DNA of 64,000 nucleotides from Candidatus Aalborgicola danicus (GCA_016703945.1 JADJBC010000051.1:62001-126000), one strand, 5' to 3'; counted from the stretch's first letter, positions 52,392-60,823 are shown. Notes: generated by a model from the sequence alone, not told the origin. Numbers and translations are program-made.

Positions 52392-53669
52392 ATGAGCGAG
52401 AGCAAGCGCCCACTGGTACTGGGCATAGACTTCGGCACCTCCAATTCAGCCGCCGCCCTGATGGGTGCCGACGGCCAGATGCACACCATCACGCTCGACG
52501 GTACGCGGGCTGAGATGCCAACCGCCCTGTTCTTTGCCAGTGAAACCCACACCGTGCTGTATGGCTCCGAGGCCATGCAGGCCTATTTGGCAGGCACCGA
52601 GGGCCGCCTGCTGCGCTCGCTCAAGAGCCTGTTGGGCAGTCGGCTGATGGATGAATACACGTCCGTCAACGGGCAAAGCATCCAGTTCTTCGATATCGTG
52701 GTCCTGTTCTTCAAAGAGCTGAAGCGCCGCTGCGAGGCCCAGGTCGGCCAGCCACTCACGCGCGCCATGTTGGGCCGTCCGGTGCATTTTGTGGACGACG
52801 ATGCCGGGCGCGACGCACTGGCGCAAGAAACACTGGGCCGCGCGGCCCAAGAGGCGGGCTTCACCGACATCGCCTTCCAACTGGAACCGATTGCCGCCGC
52901 GCTCGACTTTGAGCAGCGTGTGGAGCGCGAGACCACAGCCCTGGTGGTGGACATTGGCGGTGGCACGTCCGACTTCACCGTCATCCGCCTGAATCCCGCG
53001 CGCAGCCAAATTCGCGACCGCAGCGCCGACATTCTGGCCACCACCGGTGTGCACATAGGCGGCACCGACTTTGACCGCCTGCTGGATTTGTCCACCGTGA
53101 TGCCGCTCTTGGGCTACCGCCACATCGGCACCGGCGGGCGTCCGGTGCCCAACAGCGTGTTTTTTGACCTGTGCACCTGGCACTTGATCCACCAGGCCTA
53201 TACCCGCAAGGCCATGCACTTTGCCAAGGAGCTCTGGACCGACTACGCGGACCGCACCCTGCACACCCGCCTGATGGACGCGCTGGAAGGCCAACACGGC
53301 CACAGGATGTTGGCGGGCGTGGAAACCGCCAAGATTGCCTGCTCGGTCACTGGCGAGGACGCGCTGGTCGACCTGGATTTTCTGGGCCACGGCCCCAGCG
53401 AACACTTGGGCGCCAGCGTGACCCTACCCGTCATGGCCGAAACCTTGCAGCAGGCGCTGGCTCAGGTCGTGCAGTGTGCACAATTGTGTGTAGAGCGTTC
53501 AGGTCTTTCGGTCGTAGACGCCGTCTACCTGACCGGCGGCTCCTCCGCCCTGCGCCCGCTGATGGAGGCCCTGCGCGCGGCCATGCCTGGCGCCAGGCTT
53601 GTTGAGGGCAACCGCTTTGGCGGTGTGGCGGCGGGTTTGGCGGTTGCCGGGGCGACCCAGGCGGTGTGA
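52392..53669 (+). CDS. yegD: Hsp70-family ATPase-domain protein (YegD-like)
   Basis: A 425-residue protein with a complete actin/Hsp70 ATPase fold: GIDFGTSNSAAAL (phosphate 1), VVDIGGGTSDFTVIRL (phosphate 2), IGGTDFDRLL and VYLTGGSSALRPLMEAL (adenosine). It stops before the DnaK substrate-binding and lid domains, as in YegD. Substrate and partners are unknown; it is not DnaK or HscA. Its TGA at 53667-53669 is followed within about 15 bases by the 3' end of a group II intron. Confidence 0.92.
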   Translation: MSESKRPLVLGIDFGTSNSAAALMGADGQMHTITLDGTRAEMPTALFFASETHTVLYGSEAMQAYLAGTEGRLLRSLKSLLGSRLMDEYTSVNGQSIQFFDIVVLFFKELKRRCEAQVGQPLTRAMLGRPVHFVDDDAGRDALAQETLGRAAQEAGFTDIAFQLEPIAAALDFEQRVERETTALVVDIGGGTSDFTVIRLNPARSQIRDRSADILATTGVHIGGTDFDRLLDLSTVMPLLGYRHIGTGGRPVPNSVFFDLCTWHLIHQAYTRKAMHFAKELWTDYADRTLHTRLMDALEGQHGHRMLAGVETAKIACSVTGEDALVDLDFLGHGPSEHLGASVTLPVMAETLQQALAQVVQCAQLCVERSGLSVVDAVYLTGGSSALRPLMEALRAAMPGARLVEGNRFGGVAAGLAVAGATQAV

Positions 53670-53722
53670 AGGTTTCGGAATGTTGCGGTAGGAACGAAGG
53701 TTAACCCCTCGCCCCCCGCGCA

Positions 53723-53755
53723 GATCCGTACGTGCGGAATTACCGCATACGGCTC
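53723..53755 (-). ncRNA. group II intron domain V
   Basis: The 33-base catalytic hairpin starts GAGCCGTATGCGG and ends CGCACGTACGGATC. It contains the AGC catalytic triad and the bulge before the second strand. It lies just after the maturase gene, as expected, and domain VI with a likely GGTTAA bulge-A loop follows at about 53687-53712. Confidence 0.88.
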
Positions 53756-53760
53756 CTGCC

Positions 53761-55344
53761 TCAGGTATGTGACGCATAGAAACGATCCTCCGGGTAAGGG
53801 TGCATGTTGCGGATGGGTGGCAGGAAACGCTGGGCGATACGGCTAAACCTGGTCCACGGCATCTTGGGCTTCTGGCTTCTGCGCATCAAGGAGTGCCGCC
53901 AAGCGCGGCCAATGTCCTTGCACATGCTCCCCAGTCGGTACAAGTTGCCCGGCACTGCGTGGTAGTTCAGGTAACCCTGCACCACGCGGTTCAACCATTT
54001 ACCCACCACAGCGATAGGCTGGTGCCTTCTGCGCATCAGCTCCACACGGATTTCTGCAATCTTGGCGCGCATTCGCTTCTTCACCGTCAGGCGTCGGACC
54101 TGGAACAGGCCTTGTCTGGTGGTGCTACAGCAGTGCGTGAATCCCAAGAAGTCGAAGGTTTCAGGCTTATCTTGCCCCCTGCGTTTGCGCGTACTGGCCG
54201 CAAACCGACCGAACTCGATCAGCCGGGTTTTCTTCGCATTGAGGGTCAGCCCAAACTTGGCCAGTCGGCCTTGCATGGCTGCAAGGAATTGTCTGGCTGT
54301 CGTCTCACTCTTGAATCCAAACACGCTGTCATCGGCGTAGCGCACTGCGATCACTTGGCCCCGTGCATGTCTGCCTCGCCATTGTTGCGTCCATTGATCG
54401 AGGGCGTAGTGCAGGTAGATGTTCGCCAGTAACGGCGAGATCACCGCACCTTGAGGCGTGCCCTTGGTGGCGGCTACCCTTATTCCATCCTCGATCACCC
54501 CCGCTTTAAGCCAGTTGCCAATCAGCCTCAGTAGCCGCTGATCCGCTATGCGGTGTTCCAGAAACTTCAGCATCCAGTCGTGGTCGATTTCATCAAAGAA
54601 AGCGGCGATGTCTGCGTCCAGTATCCAGTTCACGTGTCGGCTCTTGATCCCGACCATCAGCGCGTCCAGCGCATTGTGCTGGCTGCGCCCTTGTCGGAAT
54701 CCGTACGAGAATCCAAGGAAGTCTTCTTCATAAATCGTGTTCAAAACGGTGACGACCGCCTGTTGCACGATTTTGTCCTCCAGTGAGGCGATGCCAAGTA
54801 CGCGCTGCTTGCCATCGGCTTTGGGGATGAGTACCCGTCTTGATGGCGTTGCCCGGTATCCACCCACGTGGATTTGCCGGTGCAGCGTTTGCACTCGCTC
54901 CTGCAGTCCTTCCTCGTAGTCTTGCCACGTCACGCCGTCCACACCCACCGCTGCGTCTTTGCGCAAAGCATAGAAGCTCTGCTCCAGTAGCTGCGGTGTG
55001 ATGTGGTGTAGCAGTGCCGTGAATCGCAACTTCTTATCCCGCTTCGCTGCTATACGTACGCCCTCAAGTCCCATCGATACGACCTTGTTCCGGCTCGGTG
55101 TCCGGGGTGCAGGGTTCTTACTGACGTTTCCCTTGGCTACATCCCTTTCCTCCACCATCTCCGCAGGGTCACCGATATGGCTCTCCCCTTTGTTCGACGG
55201 TTTCTCAGGTACTACGGATGTATCCGACTTCTCATCTGCGTAGGCGACAGGGTTGTGGCTTTGGGCCTTGCCTGTCCCGCCCGGGCCTCGTGGCTCGGGC
55301 ACCGATGAGATCTCCCAGCTTGCGTGTAGATCGCTTCCCGGCAT
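53761..55344 (-). CDS. ltrA: group II intron reverse transcriptase/maturase
   Basis: A 527-residue maturase that helps the intron splice and copies it into new sites. RT motifs are SRRVLIPKADGKQRVLGI, GFSYGFRQGRSQHNALDAL, the active site AVRYADDSVFGF (YADD), and QGAVISPLLANIYL. A C-terminal maturase (X/GIIM) domain follows with GKWLNRVVQGYLNYHAVPG. No HNH endonuclease domain is present at the end, so mobility would use nicked or replicating DNA. The first 80 or so residues are low-complexity; translation may begin later, at an internal Met. No frame breaks are seen. Confidence 0.95.
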   Translation of the reverse strand: MPGSDLHASWEISSVPEPRGPGGTGKAQSHNPVAYADEKSDTSVVPEKPSNKGESHIGDPAEMVEERDVAKGNVSKNPAPRTPSRNKVVSMGLEGVRIAAKRDKKLRFTALLHHITPQLLEQSFYALRKDAAVGVDGVTWQDYEEGLQERVQTLHRQIHVGGYRATPSRRVLIPKADGKQRVLGIASLEDKIVQQAVVTVLNTIYEEDFLGFSYGFRQGRSQHNALDALMVGIKSRHVNWILDADIAAFFDEIDHDWMLKFLEHRIADQRLLRLIGNWLKAGVIEDGIRVAATKGTPQGAVISPLLANIYLHYALDQWTQQWRGRHARGQVIAVRYADDSVFGFKSETTARQFLAAMQGRLAKFGLTLNAKKTRLIEFGRFAASTRKRRGQDKPETFDFLGFTHCCSTTRQGLFQVRRLTVKKRMRAKIAEIRVELMRRRHQPIAVVGKWLNRVVQGYLNYHAVPGNLYRLGSMCKDIGRAWRHSLMRRSQKPKMPWTRFSRIAQRFLPPIRNMHPYPEDRFYASHT

Positions 55345-55605
55345 GCTCAGGGTCTCAGACCGCGCGGAGTCGCAGCATGTCTTGCGATTGACGTCATGCT
55401 ACGTGTGGCCTTCTGGCGTAGCAACACCATGGGCACCCCGATTGTTTGATTTCGCGGCTCAATGGCTGGCCTGCCGGTGTCCCCTGTCAACGCTTCGATC
55501 CACACCTCGCGGTGTGCAACGCATGACTCGGGGTCTGAGTGATTCGCCATTTCTTCCCAGTATTGAACTTTCATCAACTACGATCTACCGCCTTTGCTGG
55601 CGCAC
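55345..55605 (-). other. 5' region (domain I start) of the group II intron
   Basis: The 261 bases upstream of the maturase ATG hold no gene. They begin GTGCGCCAGC and contain a CTCAGACCCCGAG element and paired GCACACCGCGAGGTGTG, consistent with domain I stems and the exon-binding loops. This, with a repeat copy and 31 bases of spacer, makes up the only gene-free stretch over 300 bases in this part. Confidence 0.75.
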
Positions 55606-55673
55606 TGCTACATATTTTATAGCTGCTTACGCATATTCCACGTGGGCTGAATGCACTTTTCGCTTATAAAATA
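55606..55673 (+). repeat. dispersed 60-bp repeat, copy bordering the group II intron
   Basis: TGCTACATATTTTATAGCTG, then CTTACGCATATTCCACGTGG and GCTGAATGCACTTTTCGC. The intron begins at its left edge (55605). The Rieske gene starts 31 bases after its end. Confidence 0.87.
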
Positions 55674-55704
55674 TTGAAAACCCAGAGCACTTTACACTCT
55701 GCCC

Positions 55705-56107
55705 ATGCCGCCAACCTCCTCACCCCAACACTGGTTTGAAGTCCCCCACGCACCCGCCGCGGGTACCGCCGTGGCGCATCGCGATGACCTGACCGACGGC
55801 GAGCCCAAGATGCTGGAACTGGACACGGGCGGTGGCCCGGTCAAGCCTTTTCGCCTGGTTCTGCTGCGCGACGGTGAGCAGGTCACCGCCTTTGTCAACC
55901 GATGCCCGCATTTTGGTGTGCCCCCTGGCCACCCAGCAGTCGCAGCTGATTTTTGTCCCAAAAGTCAGCCTGACTTGCAATGTGCACTACACCCGGTTTC
56001 GCTGGTCTGATGGGGTGTGCGAGGCGGGTCAATGTGTCGGTGACCGTTTGCTGGCGGTGCCGCTGGCCGTCGCTGACGATGGGCAGGTGCAGATTGGCAC
56101 CATTTGA
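55705..56107 (+). CDS. Rieske [2Fe-2S] domain protein, frameshifted
   Basis: A small Rieske ferredoxin-like protein of about 134 residues in two frames. The cluster ligands are CPH in VNRCPHFGVP (first frame) and CNVH in LTCNVHYTRFRW (second). They join in a CCCCC run at 55921-55925: one C fewer restores HFGVPLATQQSQLIFVPKVS. It would carry electrons for an oxygenase or reductase. The FAD oxidoreductase gene starts 36 bases later, a likely electron donor or partner. A homopolymer sequencing error is probable. Confidence 0.85.
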
Positions 56108-56143
56108 CGCGGGTAGCTGCTCCCAGCGTGGAACAATGTCACG

Positions 56144-57340
56144 ATGAGCAGCCATGTCATTCCCGGCCTGACCGACTCCGAGGCAACGCCAACCGGAGCT
56201 GGCTACCAGCCACGCACCCTGGTGTTGCTGGGGTCCGGCCACGCCCACGTCCATCTTCTGAAAAGCCTGGCCAGCAAACCCTTGGTGGGTGTCCAGGTCG
56301 TTTTGGTGTCGCCACACCCACGGCAATTGGTCGCCTCCCTGCTGCCCAGCTTTGTTGAGGGCCGCCGCTCCATTGAGGATTGCGCGATTGCGCTGGAGCC
56401 CCTGGTGCAGCGCGCTGGCGTGCGTTGGCTGGAGTGCAGCGCCAAGGGTTTGAACGCCCGAGACCAATGCCTGAGCCTGGACAACGGCAGTCTGCTGAAG
56501 TATGACTGGCTCAGCATCAATACCGGTGTCGTGATGGACCGGGAGGCCTCCGAACGCAGCATGCCCGGTGCCCGCACCCACGCGCTTTTTGTGCGGCCAG
56601 CCGAAGGATTTGCGGCCCTGTGGCCGCGCGTGGTCGCCCTGGGCGCAGAGCGCGCACTGCGGGTAACAGTGGTGGGGAGCGGAACAGCAGCCATTGAGCT
56701 GGCCTGCGCGGTACGTGTGCGCCTGCCCAACGCGGCCGTCACACTGGTTTGTGGCGCATCGCCGCTGCTGGCCATTGCTGGCAAGGCCACCCAACAGCAG
56801 TTGGGTTTGGCGCTGCGCCAACGCGGCATCACCGTCTTGCAGGACAACGCGGTTGGCTTTGCAGAAGGGCTGGTGCAACTGGGTTGTGGGGCCACACTGG
56901 CATGCGACATCCCGCTCTTGGCCACGCCCGCCCGCGCGCCGACCTGGCTTTTGTCCAGCGGCCTCGCGCTCGATGGCCATGGCTGTATAGCTACGGCGTC
57001 CACCCTTCGCTCAACCAGCCATGGCACAGTGTTCGCGACCGGCAGTGTCGGATCGCGCAAGGAGCCGTTTGAACACTTGGGCGGCAGGTTCACAGCCTTC
57101 GCAGGACACACATTGGCACAGAACCTGGCGGCGGCGACCAGTGGCGCGCCGCTGAAACCACACCGGGAGCCAACCGCAAAGTCACTCCTGGTGTCACTCG
57201 GCGCTGGCCGGGCGATTGGCCACTGGGGACCTTTGGCGGTGCAGGGTCGGTTGGCGGGGTTGATCAAACAATGGATCGACCAGCGTTACCTCGCGGCGTG
57301 CCGCAGCAGTTCAGCGTCTGCACCGGCAGGTTCCCGGTAA
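56144..57340 (+). CDS. FAD-dependent pyridine nucleotide-disulfide oxidoreductase
   Basis: A 398-residue flavoprotein. The first Rossmann loop is LVLLGSGHAHVHLL, followed by a VSPHPRQLVASLLPSFVEG segment, a second nucleotide loop VTVVGSGTAAIELA and a C-terminal FATGSVGSR block for FAD. The LGSGHAHVHLLK type is the one found fused to or next to selenide water dikinase in many bacteria; selD is 2.2 kb away here. It could reduce a selenium or sulfur species, or serve the Rieske protein just upstream. Confidence 0.85.
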   Translation: MSSHVIPGLTDSEATPTGAGYQPRTLVLLGSGHAHVHLLKSLASKPLVGVQVVLVSPHPRQLVASLLPSFVEGRRSIEDCAIALEPLVQRAGVRWLECSAKGLNARDQCLSLDNGSLLKYDWLSINTGVVMDREASERSMPGARTHALFVRPAEGFAALWPRVVALGAERALRVTVVGSGTAAIELACAVRVRLPNAAVTLVCGASPLLAIAGKATQQQLGLALRQRGITVLQDNAVGFAEGLVQLGCGATLACDIPLLATPARAPTWLLSSGLALDGHGCIATASTLRSTSHGTVFATGSVGSRKEPFEHLGGRFTAFAGHTLAQNLAAATSGAPLKPHREPTAKSLLVSLGAGRAIGHWGPLAVQGRLAGLIKQWIDQRYLAACRSSSASAPAGSR

Positions 57341-57413
57341 AAGTTTGAAAACCATCCCGCCTTGGTGCGCTGCTGCCGAATAGCCTGACGTTGGCAAACG
57401 TGGGCACACCCCA

Positions 57414-58274
57414 CTATGCCAAGAGGGTTCGTGCGTGATGCGCCAGATGGTCAGCCATAAAGGTGCTGATGAAGTAGTAGCCGTGGTCGTAGCCGTCGTG
57501 GCGCCGCAGCACCAGGGGTTGCCCGGCCTTGGCGCAGGCGGCTTCAAACAGGTGCGGATGCAACTGCGCGGGCAGGAACTTGTCCGCCAGCCCCTGGTCG
57601 ATCAGGATGCCCGCCGGATAGGGCGCTGCGCGTCGTTCGCCCATCAACGCACTGGCATCGTGCGCTGCCCAGGTACTGGCGTCGGACCCCAGGTAACCGG
57701 TGAATGCCTTGTGTCCCCAGGGGCACTGCGTGGGAGCGCAAATCGGTGCAAATGCCGACACCGACTGGAACAAGCCGGGGTGTTTGAGGGCCAGGGTCAG
57801 GGCGCCGTGGCCCCCCATGGAATGCCCGAAAACACCCAGGCGCAGGGCATCCACTGGGAGTAACTGCGCCAGCAGCGGCAGCAGCTCGGCGGTGATGTAG
57901 CTCTCCATGCGGTAGTGCCTTGACCAGGGCGCCTGCGTGGCATCAAGATAGAACCCGGCGCCCACGCCAAAGTCCCAGTTCTCGGCCTCACCCGGCGCAC
58001 CGGCACCGCGCGGGCTGGTGTCGGGCGCGATCAGTGCCAGCCCCCGCTCGGCGGCCTCGCGCTGCGCACCGGCCTTGGCCATGAAGGTTTCTTCAGTGCA
58101 GGTCAAACCTGCCAGATACAGTAGAGCGGGCACTGGACCGAAGTTCGCCTGTGGCGGCAGGTAGACCGAGAATTTCATGGGCAGACCCACGACGCTGGAC
58201 GTGTGCTGGTAAAAGCGCTGTACGCCGCCAAAGCTGGCATGTTCGCTCAACAACTGAACCGGTTCGATAGGCAT
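57414..58274 (-). CDS. fghA: S-formylglutathione hydrolase
   Basis: Completes glutathione-dependent formaldehyde oxidation by splitting S-formylglutathione to formate and glutathione. A 286-residue esterase D-family protein with the nucleophile elbow GHSMGGHGALTLAL, the Asp in IDQGLADKFLP and the His in DGYDHGYYF. The ATG at 58274 is right at the edge of a repeat copy. adhC, the dehydrogenase making its substrate, is directly upstream on the same strand, so the two form the detoxification operon. Confidence 0.96.
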   Translation of the reverse strand: MPIEPVQLLSEHASFGGVQRFYQHTSSVVGLPMKFSVYLPPQANFGPVPALLYLAGLTCTEETFMAKAGAQREAAERGLALIAPDTSPRGAGAPGEAENWDFGVGAGFYLDATQAPWSRHYRMESYITAELLPLLAQLLPVDALRLGVFGHSMGGHGALTLALKHPGLFQSVSAFAPICAPTQCPWGHKAFTGYLGSDASTWAAHDASALMGERRAAPYPAGILIDQGLADKFLPAQLHPHLFEAACAKAGQPLVLRRHDGYDHGYYFISTFMADHLAHHARTLLA

Positions 58275-58275
58275 A

Positions 58276-58340
58276 TTGCTACAAAATGTATAGCTACTCG
58301 TGCATGTTATTCGAGGGCTGGAAGCCAATTTGACTAAAAG
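58276..58340 (+). repeat. dispersed 60-bp repeat between adhC and fghA
   Basis: TTGCTACAAAATGTATAGCT, then GCATGTTATTCGAGGGCTGG and AAGCCAATTTGACTAAAAG. It overlaps the adhC stop (TAG on the - strand, 58334-58336) and ends one base before the fghA start, so it contains the region where the fghA ribosome binding site should be. Confidence 0.88.
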
Positions 58341-59440
58341 ATGACGACGCCACGGATGGATTCGCCACTTTTCATCAATTCAAAGCCCTTGTTGATGTCT
58401 TCCAGCGGCATGGTGTGGGTGATGAGGTCGTCGATATTGATCTTGCCATCCATGTACCAGTCCACGATTTTGGGCACGTCGGTGCGTCCGCGGGCGCCGC
58501 CAAAGGCTGAACCCTCCCACTTGCGGCCCGTGACCAGCTGGAACGGCCGGGTGCTGATCTCTGCGCCCGCCTCGGCCACGCCGATGATGATGGAGCGGCC
58601 CCAGCCCTTGTGTGTGCACTCCAGTGCCTGACGCATGACCTGGGTGTTGCCGATGCATTCAAAGCTGTAGTCGGCGCCGCCGTCGGTCAGCTGCACGATG
58701 GCGTCCACCACGTTGTCCACTTCCTTGGGGTTGATGAAGTGCGTCATGCCGAACTGGCGTGCCATGGCCTGGCGCGCCGGGTTGATGTCGACACCGATGA
58801 TCTTGTCGGCGCCCACCATTTTGGCGCCTTGAATCACGTTCAGGCCAATACCGCCGAGGCCAAACACCACCACGTTGGCACCGGCTTCCACCTTGGCCGT
58901 GAACAGCACCGCACCAATGCCAGTGGTGACGCCGCAGCCGATGTAGCACACCTTGTCAAAGGGCGCGTCCTTGCGGATTTTGGCCAGCGCAATCTCGGGC
59001 ACCACGGTGTGGTTGCTGAAGGTGCTGGTACCCATGTAGTGAAAAATCGGGTCGCCATTCAGGCTGAAGCGGCTGGTGGCATCGGGCATCAGGCCCTTGC
59101 CCTGTGTGCCGCGGATCAGCTGGCAAAGGTTGGTTTTGCGTGAGAGGCAGAACTTGCACTGGCGGCATTCCGGCGTGTAGAGCGGAATGACGTGATCACC
59201 TTTTTTCAGCGTGCTCACGCCCGGGCCGACATCAATCACGATGCCCGCGCCTTCATGGCCGAGGATGGCCGGAAAGATGCCTTCGGGGTCGGCGCCCGAC
59301 AGCGTGTAGTAGTCAGTGTGGCAAATGCCGGTGGCTTTGATTTCGACCAGCACTTCGCCCAATCGGGGGCCGTCGAGGTCTACGGTTTCAATGGTCAGCG
59401 GGGCACCGGCTTTCCAGGCGACTGCAGCTTTGGTTTGCAT
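58334..59440 (-). CDS. adhC: S-(hydroxymethyl)glutathione dehydrogenase (class III alcohol dehydrogenase)
   Basis: Oxidises the glutathione adduct of formaldehyde to S-formylglutathione with NAD. At 368 residues it has the catalytic zinc residues (GICHTDYYTLSG, GHEGAGIV, and the later Cys in YIGCGVTTGIGA), the four structural Cys in CRQCKFCLSRKTNLC and the NAD loop GLGGIGLNVI. The ATG at 59438-59440 is the conserved start. fghA follows after a repeat copy. selD lies 59 bases upstream on the same strand. Confidence 0.97.
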   Translation of the reverse strand: MQTKAAVAWKAGAPLTIETVDLDGPRLGEVLVEIKATGICHTDYYTLSGADPEGIFPAILGHEGAGIVIDVGPGVSTLKKGDHVIPLYTPECRQCKFCLSRKTNLCQLIRGTQGKGLMPDATSRFSLNGDPIFHYMGTSTFSNHTVVPEIALAKIRKDAPFDKVCYIGCGVTTGIGAVLFTAKVEAGANVVVFGLGGIGLNVIQGAKMVGADKIIGVDINPARQAMARQFGMTHFINPKEVDNVVDAIVQLTDGGADYSFECIGNTQVMRQALECTHKGWGRSIIIGVAEAGAEISTRPFQLVTGRKWEGSAFGGARGRTDVPKIVDWYMDGKINIDDLITHTMPLEDINKGFELMKSGESIRGVVIF

Positions 59441-59499
59441 GGGGATGGTCTCGAAAAATCTCAATGGGGGGGCGGCCTGTGAACGACTGCCTCGATGCA

Positions 59500-60600
59500 T
59501 TAAGCGTCAGATTGAGCCTTCACCCGAAGCTTGGGGCCCTCCGGCGAAGCGTCGGCTGGCAGCACGCTGCCAATGACTGCAGCAGCATCAAACCCATGGC
59601 GCTTAAAAATGTCCAGCACGGCGTCCACGGCTTCGGGCGCACAGCTCACCAACAGACCACCGCTGGTCTGCGGATCGCTCAGCAGTGCCTGGTCGACAGC
59701 CGCAAAACCCTGCGGCAGTCCAATCTCATGCCCGTAAGCCGCCCAATTGCGCCCTGAGGCGCCGGTCACCATGCCCGCGTCCGCCAGTTCGCGCACGCCT
59801 TCAATCAAGGGCACATGTGCCCAATCCACTTGCACCACACAGTGCGCGCCGCGCGCAATTTCCAGCGCGTGGCCGGCCAGGCCAAAACCGGTGACGTCAG
59901 TCAGGGCATGCACGCCCTCCAGCGCGGCCAGCTCGGGTCCAGGGGTGTTGAGCTGGGTGGTGACGGCAATCATGCGGGCGTAACCCGCCGCATCGAGTTT
60001 TTCTTTCTTCAGGGCCGCCGACAGAACCCCGACGCCCAGCGGTTTACCCAGAATCAGGTGATCGCCGACCCGGGCGTCGGCATTGCGTTTGACCCTTTTG
60101 GGGTGTACCAGGCCCAACGCTACCAGACCGTAGATGGGCTCCACGGAGTCAATCGTGTGGCCGCCTGCAATCGGAATACCCGCCGCCCTGCACACGGCAG
60201 CACCGCCGGCCAGGATCTGGCCAATGGTCTCCAGCGAGAGCACGTTGATCGGCATGCCCACCAGCGCCAGCGCCATGATGGGTGTGCCGCCCATGGCATA
60301 CACATCCGAGATCGCGTTGGTGGCCGCGATGCGGCCAAAGTCAAACGGATCATCCACGATCGGCATGAAGAAGTCGGTGGTCGCAATCAGCGCCTGCTCG
60401 GCATTGAGCTGGTAGACCGCCGCGTCGTCCGCCGTTTCAATGCCCACCAGCAATTCGGGCGGCACCGGCATGGCGGTGGTGGTCTTCAGGATCTGCGACA
60501 ACACGCCCGGCGCGATCTTGCAGCCGCAACCTCCACCGTGGGATAAGGAGGTCAGGCGGGGCTCGGTAGTGGCGCCAAGGGGTGCGGAGGTTGTTGTCAT
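59500..60600 (-). CDS. selD: selenide, water dikinase
   Basis: SelD makes monoselenophosphate from selenide and ATP for selenocysteine or 2-selenouridine in tRNA. A 366-residue enzyme with the active-site GCGCK motif near residue 25 (Cys at the position that is Sec in some species, and Lys28), GGHTIDSVEPIYGL and the C-terminal ATP-grasp-like elements. It needs SelA/SelB/SelC or MnmH (SelU) as users, none of which are in this window. Upstream of the ATG, the 223-base gap to the next gene must hold its promoter. Confidence 0.96.
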   Translation of the reverse strand: MTTTSAPLGATTEPRLTSLSHGGGCGCKIAPGVLSQILKTTTAMPVPPELLVGIETADDAAVYQLNAEQALIATTDFFMPIVDDPFDFGRIAATNAISDVYAMGGTPIMALALVGMPINVLSLETIGQILAGGAAVCRAAGIPIAGGHTIDSVEPIYGLVALGLVHPKRVKRNADARVGDHLILGKPLGVGVLSAALKKEKLDAAGYARMIAVTTQLNTPGPELAALEGVHALTDVTGFGLAGHALEIARGAHCVVQVDWAHVPLIEGVRELADAGMVTGASGRNWAAYGHEIGLPQGFAAVDQALLSDPQTSGGLLVSCAPEAVDAVLDIFKRHGFDAAAVIGSVLPADASPEGPKLRVKAQSDA

Positions 60601-60823
60601 GTTGCTGGTTCAGTTGATGGCGAAACACATCGCAGTATCCCAAATTCTCGGAATTCTTGTCCGCCAGGGGTAACACCGGGGCCCAGTAGCGCTCCACAGG
60701 AAGTCATGCGGGGAAACCCTTGCGTATTCCTACAGCCGCCGGATTGGAAATCTTGCAGATGCACGAAGCGTTCACCCGATCCAGACTTCAGGCATGGCTC
60801 AAACACAGTAAAGGAGGAATGCC

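Larger units (their letters stand above)
53685..55605 (-). mobile_element. group II intron
   Basis: A retroelement of about 1.92 kb on the - strand. The 5' end is GTGCGCC at 55599-55605, the conserved GUGYG start, followed by a structured region, a maturase gene, domain V (53723-53755) and domain VI up to about 53685; the exact 3' boundary is not fixed by the sequence alone. The 5' exon ends TATGTAGCA, which is the edge of a dispersed repeat copy, so the intron inserted next to that repeat. It lies between two genes, so splicing is not needed for either. All parts look intact. Confidence 0.9.

Noticed and set aside
56980..57010. ATAGCTAC word in the FAD oxidoreductase gene as another repeat copy
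   Set aside because: Only eight bases match and the downstream GTGGGCT block is missing.
59500..60600. Selenocysteine codon in selD
   Set aside because: The active-site position is an ordinary Cys codon in GCGCK; no in-frame TGA is needed.
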